From Atopsyche davidsoni (Eukaryota; Arthropoda; Insecta; Trichoptera; Hydrobiosidae), in the NCBI GenBank assembly GCA_022113835.1, contig JAILWY010000018.1, forward strand, positions 19,429,501-19,493,500: a stretch of DNA of 64,000 nt, written 5' to 3'. The position numbers and the translations under genes were made by a program. The notes below the pieces were generated by a model. The model was not told the origin of the DNA. It searched no databases and saw only the letters and a program-made list of their open reading frames with translations. Shown one piece after another: positions 27,182 to 38,323 of the stretch. The stretch's first letter is position 1. The number at the start of each line of letters is the position of its first letter.

Positions 27182-27194
27182 AGGTCATTGACCA
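27182..27194. promoter_or_regulatory. IR-1 nuclear-receptor-like site, one mismatch
   Basis: AGGTCA-T-TGACCA in a GC-rich island (27010-27240); 11 of 12 fixed positions match the ideal palindrome. Confidence 0.5.
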
Positions 27195-27714
27195 CCGAAG
27201 GACTTTCCGTTCTCCGTCTCAATTACACTGACCGATAAAAGCAAATCTGAGGGATGGGCTGATATATAATACTGCAAATTACTTTTTTAGAAAGCGATAT
27301 AATTCAAACCAATAATTAAAAAACAAAAACCTGTAAACATTACCTACGATCTAATGATTTACTTTGTAAACATGCTTCATAAAGAGTAGCATCTTATTCA
27401 TCAGCATTTTTATATGTAGAGATTCAACCTTTATAAAAACTAACCGTAAATTAATTTTAAGTATTATTTAATATTTTTATATCACAATATTTCCTACTAA
27501 AAAAACACCGTATTTTACTAACAAGTAATGAAAAAACCCTTTTTATTTTTAATATTTTTTAATCGTTTTAAAAAAAATACATGCAAAAAAAAACATTGTT
27601 TCGGTAATGTTTCCAGGCACTAAACAATGTTTTATAGCCGTGATTTAAATTGGATTAAAAAAGTACGATAAAATCGCCAGCAGAATCATCCCCTATCGAT
27701 ATGCCTCATATTCG

Positions 27715-27727
27715 CGGTCGTTCACCC
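27715..27727 (+). promoter_or_regulatory. GGTCGTTSACC motif, copy 3
   Basis: CGGTCGTTCACCC in the island 27690-27860. Confidence 0.4.
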
Positions 27728-29434
27728 CCGAGACGCGAGACCTACATCTGCGAGAGCCTGTCGGGGACAATAACCTTCCCTACGCAAAATTCGTCGCATT
27801 GGGGTAGGGCTGGGCGGCCGAGGGTGGGAGGCTGCAGACAGTCACCAGCTACCCTCAACCAAGCCTACTGTTATTTTAAATATCAAAAACATCTATTTCT
27901 CAAATTTTCAAAGTAAGGTTTTGCACCTATATGTTTCAGATGAATTTACAAATCTTATTTTTTTTTTTACTAAAATTTGTATGTGAAAATTATAAAAACA
28001 ATTTAAAGTATTTTTTTGTCTTTCTAAATAACCACAAAGTCAAATATTAATTTAGCTTTATTATGTTAGCTTTGTTACTTGATTTGATACAACCTGAAGC
28101 CACTCAAAAAGGATTCGCATATTATTAAATTTAAAAAAAAGCATTTGATTCTTTCAACTAATTTCGTTGGGTCACTTAGTTTAGGAGTCGCTGGTTTAGG
28201 GTAGGTCGGGGAAAGTAGGGAGGGGGGGGTCACTGGCGCAGCAGACTGCAGCGGCCCACGGTTTTAGTGTCTGGGCCATGTCTTTACTGCGGCTGAATAC
28301 ATAAGATGTATCAGCCGACTGGAGGATCGGTACATTATTATTAAAGATCTGAGACTAGGAAAACCACCCACATAAACTAGAAATAAAATCGTATATTCTT
28401 ATAATATTTTTGATAAAAATATATTTAAAGATGTTCTCACGTTTTATTTTATAGCGCTAGTAGTTTCGCTTGCATTTTAGATTGGCATCTTAATGCAGAT
28501 GCTCTTTAATACTTTCTGTCAAAAATATTATATTCCCTATTACAAATAAAGTTAATTCGATGTTTCAAGAGTATATTTAAACTATAAAGTATTATTTATC
28601 ATGTTTTGTAAATAAGGAAGTAACACGATTTAATGTTTATTAAAAAGTTTAGATATCACCATGACCATCACCCACCAAGACATTCAAAATCAAACTTTTA
28701 TACATAAAAAATTGAATAAGAAAATAAAAAAAAGTTGGAGAAATTCCAGGTTTAAAGTTTTAATTCACTTTCTTACTTGTTTGATAAGGCTGCAAATTTA
28801 TATATATAAAAACTTTTTTCTTCTTTCATAAAAATATGATTCCCTTTTTGAGGACATTGCCACGATAATTTTACTTATAATATTTGTTAAAAAATAAGAT
28901 ATTTATTCTTAAGTGCAGCAATTTGAATAAATAAAAAAAAAGTATTCCTATCATATATTTTCAACATGTTATGAATGTTTCTAATCTAGAAAGTTCTGGC
29001 TAGCCACTTTCCTGAAGGATCAATTTGTGCGACGTTCGTATTTAGTTTAAGTAATCTTATTTAATGCAAGTGCTTCCGTGTCAAAACAATAAATAAAGTT
29101 TATTTATTTCCATGCTGAAATGGGGTAAAAACATTTTATAACTAAATAAAATAATATTTATAGAATCATAAAGTAAGACGTTTTACAAATTATTACGAAG
29201 CTCGTTAGATCGGCAGCTCTCGCCATGGAACACTGTGCGGTGTAAAAGGCGCTCTACTAAATTGAACTTCTGACATACTTACTATGGACGGACAAACAGA
29301 AATTGTTATTAGAATTATACTACACTACGGTCGCAAAAATGAGGCTCTGCTTCTGCGAGAGCGAGACGGGTAGAGGAGAGCGCCTCGGGAGAGAGCGAGA
29401 CGAGAAGCAGACGAAAAGAGAACAAACGCTGGTG

Positions 29435-29447
29435 CGGTCGTTGACCC
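29435..29447 (+). promoter_or_regulatory. GGTCGTTSACC motif, copy 4
   Basis: CGGTCGTTGACCC in the island 29335-29520, 270 bp before the perfect palindrome. Confidence 0.45.
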
Positions 29448-29715
29448 GCCGTGTTTTTGTACCGATGCTCCGGTAATATGGCAGTGGGGGCTCTCTCCAC
29501 TGCCATACTTCATACTTGACGCACTTTTTCTATTTCTAGCAATACTTCTAGAATATTCTAGTAATCAGGTGCACAGGCAGAGTCCAGGCTGCCCACAGGC
29601 ATTACTCCAAATCTTGATAAACTTTGCACTCGAACGCACCCGTCCTTCACACAATATCCTAAGTGCTATGCAAATTCACGACTTGTCAAAAATCATAAGC
29701 ATCTGAAACTTTCTG

Positions 29716-29738
29716 AGGTCAATGACCTAAGGAGGTCA
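29716..29738. promoter_or_regulatory. Perfect IR-1 ecdysone-response-like palindrome plus extra half-site
   Basis: AGGTCA-A-TGACCT (29716-29728) is an exact inverted repeat with one spacer base, the ideal site for the EcR/USP heterodimer. A third half-site AGGTCA follows at 29733-29738. It lies about 28.5 kb upstream of the Blimp-1 ATG in moderate-AT sequence just after a GC island. Confidence 0.65.
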
Positions 29739-29739
29739 A

Positions 29740-31987
29740 TATATACGGTAATCAATGACATCCTAACCCATTTTTAACAAAATACATTTTTTTAAATGCA
29801 ATAAAACCATTTGATAGTATTTTATCTATTTCAAAACACAAATATTTTTTATTCATTAATGAGTAAAATATATTTTTTTTCGAATTTATATAAGGTACCA
29901 ATAAAATAAAATGCATGTAAACGGTTAGATTCCTGTTGTTAGAGCACTCTCTATATTTTCAATTGTCTTCCTCATTCCTGATATGAACCATGTATTGAAT
30001 CAAAATGGATGATATTACAATTATCTTTTATATTATATGATTTTTAGGAACTGTTTCATTATAAAATCAAAAACCGGCTACAACGCCAAAAAAATATATA
30101 TATTGTTTGCTTCAAGTAAATGGCTTCGCCCAAAAGTTAGTTTAATAAAAAAACTAAAACCAGATTTTATATTATTGCTCCATAGTTAGTTAATTAATAT
30201 TGTATAGCATTTGTAATGTCAATTTATATATTTATTAAATATTATTTTAAATACATGTTTTAATGTTGATTTCATTGAAATAAACCGTATATTAAACTCC
30301 ATAGTTTTCATCTCATATTATTCTACAGTAAAAATTTAGTGTTTGAAAATTCAACCTTACAAATAATGTTATATATCATTTTTATCGTCTTCAAATTTAG
30401 TTATTCCAAATTCTCAAAAACCATAAAAATGTCTCAACTATTAGAACCATTACATATTAAATTTATCTTCACCTATCTAGTAAGGTATTGGAAGAGTGTC
30501 GATCCGACCAACTTTCGCCCTCTCTCTCTCCTTCGCGCGGTATTCCGGATAGCGCCGTCCCCTTCTGCCGCGCGGCCTTGCCGAAGCAACGGTAAATTCG
30601 AAAGCTCAGTACCAAAAGGTCACAAGTTTAACGCCCGCTCGGACCTACACCACTTGACCGATACGTGGACTCGCATTGGATAGATCAAGACCGCAGCGTG
30701 CATCAAGCAGCATACGTATAAAATCAAGCAGTAAAAAAAATAAAATTACATAATAAATTTATTTTTAATTTTCACATTACGTGTCATAATTTCACCGGCA
30801 AGGCAAGCCACAAAAATTTACAAGTCGAGTAAGAAACACAAAGCGTGAAAGATATGAGAGTAGATGTGCTCTTCACACCCGTTGAAATGATAGGTTGCTT
30901 TCTAAGCAGAGCACTCAATGAATAAGTGCGTTTATTGCATAAGAGTTATTGAAAACGCGATTCTTCGATATTAAATTATTTTTTTAAAGCTGACTTGGTG
31001 TGATAAAATTTGTCATATTATTTTGATGTTTCTTGGATGTAACATGACATCACATCACATGAGTTTTCGTCGATATTTAATTAAGGTACCCATAAAACTT
31101 TAATTTCACACAAATGTTAAAAATGTTCAGTTATTTCTCTGGTGGTTTTTATAACAAAAAATACAATATATCATTGTAGGTCTGTAAACATAAAAAAGAT
31201 ACGTGGAGACATTCTTTGTGCACGGTTGTACAGTTAGGAACAATTTACTTTAATGTCCATTTGCGGTGACACTGGCGTAATGTCGGGAAAAAACATTACA
31301 TTTCTTATGTTCATAAAACTGCAGTCATTATGTTGTTACTTCACGTAAATAAATTTTTACTGTTTATTTAGCAAGAGACATACTATGATTTTTTATAAAT
31401 TGATACTGCAGCATACTTGAGTCAAAAATATAACTCAAGACATAGAGATTAAAATATCATACTTTGGTAATGAGTGTTCATCTTTTCACATTTACATTTC
31501 TAATATGGATTTTGTTTTGGACGAACATATTACATATTATTTTCTAATAACAAAAATATTATTTTCTTATATCGAGTTAGTTATATCGAGTTGATTATTT
31601 ATCGGGTAGGTAAGGTTATATTGGGTTGGTATAGGTCAGTCGCAGTAGCGCCTTGTCGGAGCAACATCCCCATTATCGATCCGATGCTCTTTCCGCACTT
31701 CCGGGAAGGCTTTCACGGTGCCAAAAATACAGCCTCTTCGACGCTGCGTTGTGTGTTTGAATATAAAAACTATGGCAATGTGTCAATATATATAGTAATA
31801 CATTTGCGAAATGGTTTTGTTTTGACGGTATTGGTCTGTTTGGCAAGTAATAACATATTCACCGGAATTTATCACAGAACCAAACATACAAAAAAAAATA
31901 TTCTGATTAACATTTACTTTGAAATTCAATTCTCAAAACTATGCACGAATATAGAAAGATATTTATATATATATTTCAAACACTTAG
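29740..31987. other. AT-rich DNA with GC island 30490-30720
   Basis: Open frames at 30339 and 31591 lack recognisable motifs. Confidence 0.4.
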
Positions 31988-31998
31988 TATAATATATC

Positions 31999-32655
31999 AA
32001 TACTAATATGATTAGGCACATTAGTTCACACATGATGATTAAAGAAATTCTCAGAAAAATATCATTGTGATTTGAACTAATGTGCCTAATCATATTAGTA
32101 ATAATATAATAAACCGATTAAGCACATTTTTTCATACATTGAAAACGATTAAAGAAAACTCTCAGAAAATATCATCGTGACTTGTGAGGGATTCGAACCC
32201 ACATCCCCAAGCTTTCATGGCCGGTGCATTTATCCAACTATGCTAACGAGCCACTGCAATTTAGTGAGAATTTTTAATAATCATATTCTACATATGAACT
32301 AATATGCTCGGGCTAATCAATATTTATATTAGTTCATATGTAGAATATGATTATTAAAAATTCTCACTAAATTGCAGTGGCTCGTTAGCATAGTTGGATA
32401 AATGCACCGGCCATGAAAGCTTGGGGATGTGGGTTCGAATCCCTCACAAGTCACGATGATATTTTCTGAGAGTTTTCTTTAATCGTTTTCAATGTATGAA
32501 AAAATGTGCTTAATCACATAAACATACTAATACCTGCATGGGTAAATAAAAACGCATTCTGATTGACATTAATCTAAATTAATATAATATAATAAACCCT
32601 TAATGGGTAATAAATACGCACTTGATTGACGTTCAATCCAAAAAATAGACATACA
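31999..32655 (+). mobile_element. Foldback SINE, host copy split by a nested copy (11-bp TSD)
   Basis: TATAATATATC at 31988-31998 and 32656-32666. The body is the two terminal arms joined with the core deleted (31999-32115). The tail resumes at about 32584 after the nested insertion (TTAATGGGTAATAAATACGC, GATTGACGTTCAATCC). Confidence 0.75.
32116..32583. mobile_element. Nested foldback SINE: perfect 190-bp hairpin, 15-bp TSD
   Basis: ATAATATAATAAACC is duplicated at 32101-32115 and 32584-32598. Arms 32116-32305 and 32326-32515 are reverse complements over 190 bp with no mismatch seen, around a 20-nt spacer. Each arm carries a tRNA-like core with B box GGTTCGAATCC. The tail 32516-32583 contains ACCTGCATGGGTAAATAAA. 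Confidence 0.85.
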
Positions 32656-33647
32656 TATAATATATCTAATGAAGAAAATTGTGCCTGTTAATTTTGACCG
32701 ATTTTCTACGATAACCTTACATATAAAAAGGGTGTTGATTTACCTGAACCATGACATTTCGTTTATTATATTGATTGAGCTTTTTCGTTGAAATGTTTAT
32801 TACATAAAATATTTTTAAAAAACATATCGCAGTTTGCGCCATTTATTACACTATGAATCTTGATAGCTGCATTGTAAAATGCAAAAGCAACCTCTTTCTT
32901 TCCACCCATTCACGCCGCCCTATCGACCCGACATACATTGGGCGTCGCGCCGCCGAATATCCGCGCGGAGGCTCTCGTAACATCAACCCCGTCTGTATTG
33001 AGGCAGGCACGCGACTACGGAGCTACGAGCAAGGCGCTACGCCATAACCCAGGTCATGGGATTCACCCTAAAACGTTACCACCCGTCCATCGACGTAAAA
33101 CCACCGTCCAAAACCACTGGAATTTTTATCCAGTTTTATTTACAAAAAAAAATTATTTCATTTTTTCCAAATTCAGTTTTCATTCGTAAAAATATATATT
33201 ACATAATAAGAACTCCTTATATTAATTTTTAAAAAATATACTTCATCGTTAATGCCAAAAATTTATTATTTAATTTGGTAGTGGTTCAATAATTACACTG
33301 CATATTATTTTCAGTTGATTTATTTTGTTTACTGACGGGAATTACACTTTTCAATTTAATTAAACATCATAACCGTAATTGAGTAAACAATGAAGCTATA
33401 TCTGATATTAAAGGTTAATTATCAGCGCTGACGAATTCCTAGGAGTTTTTTATACGTTGTCAGATAAATATCAAACTTTTGTTATGATAATTTTAGAGTG
33501 ATTTCGTTTTTACTCTGAAACAGAGTAATTAATTAGATTTTTTTCCAAGTGTAAACGAGTGCAACAGTTATCCATGTCATTCATTATAACCCTTGCAAAG
33601 AGCAGGTCGGGCAGGACAGCCAGGTGTGCACGGGGGCGAGTACGGCG

Positions 33648-33660
33648 GGGTCGTTGACCG
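33648..33660 (+). promoter_or_regulatory. GGTCGTTSACC motif, copy 5
   Basis: GGGTCGTTGACCG in the island 33600-33775. Confidence 0.4.
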
Positions 33661-34759
33661 CCCCTCCGCCGGTGGAGCTTCACTCTCTCTTTCTAAACTG
33701 AACAACCTCCCCTCCTCCCCTACCCCACCCCTCACCATCCCTCTCCCTCCCGCACTGCACTTTCTACCCTTCTGAGTTACAATCGAAACAATGCACCAGA
33801 ATAAGTTTGCGAAAGCAAATAGTGTATTTTTAAAATCACCCCTACTTTTATATATATTTTTTTTATTTTTTCTCACGCTTCAAATATTAATATTCAAATC
33901 ATGAACGATAACGCATAGAAAATAAAAAATATATTCTTTTGATAAAATCATATTATACAGTGTCGGCTCATTGAGGCATAATTAATAATCTATACACAAT
34001 TACTCATGCGTGCGGCGATTGCTGAGATTTTCAGAATTGTATAATAAGGTTATTGATATCCTAATCCTGAAAGGGGGGTGAGAAGGACCTGCGTCTTGGG
34101 TTGGCGCGCATGTGCAGTGTGCTCCGTCGTTTCTTGTGCCATTATTGCAGCTCACTCTAAACGCTTATCGGAATACGTAATATACGATCAAAAACAGATT
34201 GCTCAAGAGATAATTTCTTGCATTTGAATGTACAGCTAATTAACACTTTTTTTAAAATCAGTTTTATTTAAGTTGTTTTATACTTGATTTTTGATAGTTC
34301 AATGCTATCTTTTAAGATTTTTTTGATGTCTAAAGCGATTGCGCTGCAGTGAAATATTATGTATAAATTTTCCACAGACGATCCGCGGCTATCGTTTTCC
34401 CGCATAGATAACCGCGGAAACGCCCGGCCATCGTCCGCCACCGGTCGTCGGACCAGAAATAATGAACTTGAATCTTCCGTACTTTGCGCAATAGGTCTAT
34501 ATCGACTGCCCGCGACTCGCGGAGGAGCGTATCTCGCTACCCGTCTCGCTCCAACGCCGCGCGGAGCGAGCGAGACGGAGAGGGTGCGCTAAACTGCATC
34601 CGCGTCGGGAAACAGGGAACTGTTTCACCGGCTTTAGTTGCCGGCCCGCCCGCCTTCAGCCGCGGCGCGTTGGGAGAGGTCAGTAGAGGCCTGCGCCGCC
34701 GGACCCTCCGGACCCGCCAGTGCTCCGGCAGACCTGCAGCGAGACCCGCATCCAGCACC

Positions 34760-34815
34760 GGCACCACCACCGCCACCACCGACACCACCGACACCACCGC
34801 CACCACCACCACCCC
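34760..34815 (+). repeat. CAC/ACC trinucleotide repeat in a GC island
   Basis: CACCAC units interrupted by CGC and GAC. All three forward frames are open through it, a composition effect rather than evidence of a gene. Confidence 0.8.
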
Positions 34816-35079
34816 TGTTGTTTACACCCGACAACCGCGCCGGCCGGAAAACTCGACCAACGCAATGACAGTTCACCTAACGCGTTTCATAAACCACGCA
34901 AACGTATGACCTACCTAATTGATAACAACAGTGCATACAGCTGCGTCAAAACCGGAATACAAAACATAAACAATTCAATCACAGAGTGACAAGAGTGATT
35001 TTATATAAATTATATATATAAAAAAAAAAAAAAAAAATATTCGAGTCGCAATATATTATATACATATCGAGCGGACATC

Positions 35080-35366
35080 TTGGGACCTTGATAAATTTTC
35101 GCCGATCTCCTGGAAAATGTACTGCGCATTTTGGTCGCGAAGATTCAATATGGCCCCGCAGTGACTGCTCGTCTCCCGTGCCGCACATCCGGTGACGGCC
35201 CGAAGGCTCTTCCGCACCGGTCTCCGGGGATAGGGAGTCTTCGTGAACTGTGCTGAGTCAAGGGTGTGAAGTGCACGTTCTAGTGAGTGTTATCGTTTCG
35301 GATGGCCGGCTGGAACGCCCGGTGAACTCTTTTTTTTTTTTTGTATGCTTGGAAGATTCTAAGCAG
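35080..35366 (+). other. Second candidate non-coding 5' exon with donor
   Basis: A GC-rich segment continues into UTR-like sequence (AACTGTGCTGAGTCAAGG, AGTGAGTGTTATCG), a T-run, and then AAGCAG|GTAAAT at 35366/35367, a usable donor on the + strand. It lies just after the largest GC island (34370-34880). It could be an alternative Blimp-1 first exon or another non-coding transcript. There is no open frame with recognisable protein. Confidence 0.3.
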
Positions 35367-35367
35367 G

Positions 35368-36915
35368 TAAATTATTTAACTTTATTATAAATCGATAAAA
35401 ACATACCTCATGAATAGATAAAGTGCTATTGTATTTTTCCACATAGTAAAAAAATATGCAAAAAATGCATAACGTAAATTACACTTTTAAATGGCATTTG
35501 TAATCATTATCACACGTAGTATTATATTTGTTTGAGAAATAAGGGATTTGAATAAAATATATTAAGTCTACTTGCCAACTTCTACATAATTATAACATCG
35601 ATTTCTTTAGGACGATACTTGTGAAAATCGACGTCATTTCCTCCGTAATTAACAAGCTCTTCAATGTATAAATTGAAGTAAAAAAATATATAGTATACTC
35701 CCATAAGACACGGTACATATTATAAACATGATTTTCTTAAGAATTGTTCTTGTCAATTATTATTGAATCTTATTTTCACTTCATTTCAATTGTTAGAAAT
35801 ATATGATAAATATTACTTCTAGGCGGTTGGTTATCTTTGAATAAATTTCTAGTATGAGCCAGGCATCTTTCTTATCACAGATTTCATGAAATTCAGTTTA
35901 CGTAAGTACCGGGGTGGAGTGTTGTCAACTTTATATACATAATGAGAGCTTCAAACACATAATTTGCATCCTCAAGTACTAGTGCACCACGTGCGGTGAT
36001 CTCACTCTCAGTAAGACTTTGATAGGAATTATTATTGCTATATTGTGTTGGTTATTGCGAAGGATACAGTATTACGAATATTGGTTTTATTTACCATGAG
36101 AATATGTTAGAATATCAATAAGGATGTACAATTCATGCTATTGCATATCATCTTCACAATTTATTGAATTGAATATTAATCTTAATTGATATATTTATTG
36201 TATTCTTCCCAAACAATATATATTTGATTATGATCGGGATTTATAAAATAAAACTTAATGATGAATATTAATTTTATATATAAATGAAAAATTTTCATTA
36301 GATCTTAAATTTTTCGAGCACGTTGCTGAAACTAAAACTTTTCTAGATTTTGTGCCAAATATGATAAAAAAATACTCACATAAAAGCTCATTTCCATAGT
36401 AGCCGTCAATTCATAAGTAGTATTACTTTTAATATATTGATTCTGAACGTTTTTTTATAAATATGTTTTATATATTGGTTTAGTAAAATTTAAACGAAAA
36501 ATAAGTAAATTAAGAAAATGAAAAAGAACTTGTTCACATTTTTCAATTATTGCACCCAGTTTTAAAGTTATACTGATTCATTTCTTATATATCGCGAGGC
36601 ATAAGAGTATTTTTTTTCTTCTTTAAATTATAGTATATAAATTTCGGTTCCTCGTGGAAAAACATGTATAAGATAGCTTTTATACAAGGTCTTATGATAT
36701 GTTGTTGATTTCTAACCCCCTGCAAAGCCAGTTGATACCAGATTATGAGGTAATTATCATTTAATTTTGGCGAGGGGACTAATATAATACATCTGATGGG
36801 TTGGTTATTAATCAAAAGGGGAAATGATAAATACTATAAACACAAAAGCGTCTAAGATCATTGCCAAAAAGTCAACAGCCAAGCGCTATACTTAAACCTA
36901 CTTAAATAATTAATT
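35368..36915. other. AT-rich DNA, no gene seen
   Basis: No ORF, repeat or island of note. Confidence 0.5.
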
Positions 36916-36926
36916 ACAATAACTAT

Positions 36927-37220
36927 GTGATTAAGCACATTTTTTCATACATTGAAAACGATTAAAGAAAACTCTCAGAAAATATCATCGTGACTTGTGT
37001 GGGATTCGAACCCACATCCCCAAGCTTTCATGGCCGGTGCATTTATCCAACTATGCTAACGACCCACTGCAATTTAGTGAGGATTTTTAATAATCATATT
37101 CTACATATGAACTAATATGCTCGGGCTAATCAATATTTATAATACTTAATCACATAAACATACTAATACCTGCATGGGTAAATAAAAACGCATTCTGATT
37201 GACATTAATCTAAAATTAAT
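36927..37220 (-). mobile_element. Foldback SINE, one-armed copy with 11-bp TSD
   Basis: ACAATAACTAT flanks both sides (36916-36926, 37221-37231). The left arm is nearly identical to the left arm of the 32116 copy. The right arm is missing but the tail is present, so it looks like a hairpin copy that lost one arm. Confidence 0.78.
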
Positions 37221-37231
37221 ACAATAACTAT

Positions 37232-37717
37232 ATTAGAGTGAAAATATTTATAAAATATACATACATATAACATTGCTGTTATACGCAAGTTGAAATTTTG
37301 TGTTTGATGGAAAATTTATATTGCCAGGGCGCAGTCATTGGACCTACGCAGGTTTCCAATTTTACTTTCCAATAAAGTCAAGAATGATCGGATAGCTCTC
37401 AGCTCCCGGTGCCGGAACCGCAGTGCATTTATCTTTATCTTTACTGCATTCATTACGCTTCCCTGGTGTATAATTAGCCCGCAAGGTTGGGACTCGGCTC
37501 CCATCCCGGTCCTGCTCTCGTGCAGCGACCTTGCCGCTATTTGGCGTAGAGTCAATTGGATATTATTAGTTTTAGAAATTTCCGATGAGATGCATTGCAC
37601 TGCAGAATGCACTCGCGCCGCGATGCAGGTGAGGAACTCCTCGCTGAATCTCCACCGGGAAAGCCATTCGCAGGTAGTGCGATCGAAAGAATTATTCAAT
37701 TGTATAAGCAAAAGAAA
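37232..37717. other. GC-moderate block 37320-37710
   Basis: Frames on both strands (131 and 156 codons) are open; the forward one runs into MITE copy C. No family motif. Confidence 0.4.
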
Positions 37718-38323
37718 TTATGGGTCTTGCTACCTAACCTTGCTTGGTGTCCATCCCCCGTATGCCACAAAAAAAAACCGTTTTACCTGGCGAAATCGTG
37801 TCATTTAATCAATTTAATTGTCACTTTATTTTTCTATGTCGAAAGTTATTTTTTATATAGAGTATTTTAAAAACTATAAATTATATTTATCAATTTTTTA
37901 TTATTAAATTAACGTCCATTTTCAGGGTAAAATAAAATCTTAAATATATTGAAAAATTGGATAAAATGACGACTTTTCAAAACCATAGTTTGTTAAAGAT
38001 TTTTTTATTTTTATTTTTTAAAATAATATATCGCACAGGTTTTATATTTAATCTTTTAATTCCAGATTAAAAAAAGGCTTTTAAATGTTAAGTACTCTTA
38101 GAACAGGGATATGACGAATCTCCAAATTTCTACACTTTAATCGGAAAAACACATATTTATCATATTAAAAGTAAATTTACAAGATATTAAAAAATATTCT
38201 GTTCGGAAGAAGGGATGTATCTAACTTTTTGCATTTAAATTTTATTGATTAGTGCAGTCGATTTTTTGCAAAACGGACCAGAAAATGATCAAAAAAACTC
38301 GAGTATGGGACTTAGACCCTTAA
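37718..38323 (+). mobile_element. TTAA-flanked MITE family, copy C (longest)
   Basis: Starts TTAT-GGGTCTTGCTACC (left TTAA mutated) and ends CTTAGACCC-TTAA. It carries the full family body: CCATCCCCCGTATGCC, ACCGTTTTACCTGG, AACGTCCATTTTC, GACGACTTTTC, CTTCTTCCGAAC (reverse), TCAAAAAAACTCGAG. Confidence 0.8.

Larger units (their letters stand above)
27001..29540. other. Cluster of GC islands (27010, 27690, 28180, 29200, 29335)
   Basis: The islands at 27010, 27690 and 29335 carry IR-1-like or GGTCGTTSACC motifs. No coding evidence. Confidence 0.45.
32667..35079. other. GC islands 32880-33110, 33600-33775, 34370-34880 in AT-rich DNA
   Basis: The last is the largest island before Blimp-1, with a CAC repeat and overlapping frames on both strands. 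Nothing coding is supported. Confidence 0.45.

Noticed and set aside
32150..32460. Intact tRNA genes on both strands
   Set aside because: The B box is good, but acceptor and D arms do not pair into a full cloverleaf, and the sequences sit inside a retroposon with target duplications.
34484..34909. 141-codon + strand open frame in the large GC island
   Set aside because: All forward frames and several reverse frames are open there because the block is GC-rich and contains a CAC repeat; the protein is low-complexity Thr/Arg/Pro with no motif.
37338..37808. 156-codon + strand open frame and a 131-codon minus frame over it
   Set aside because: The forward frame ends inside TTAA MITE copy C, both strands are open, and no domain is recognisable.
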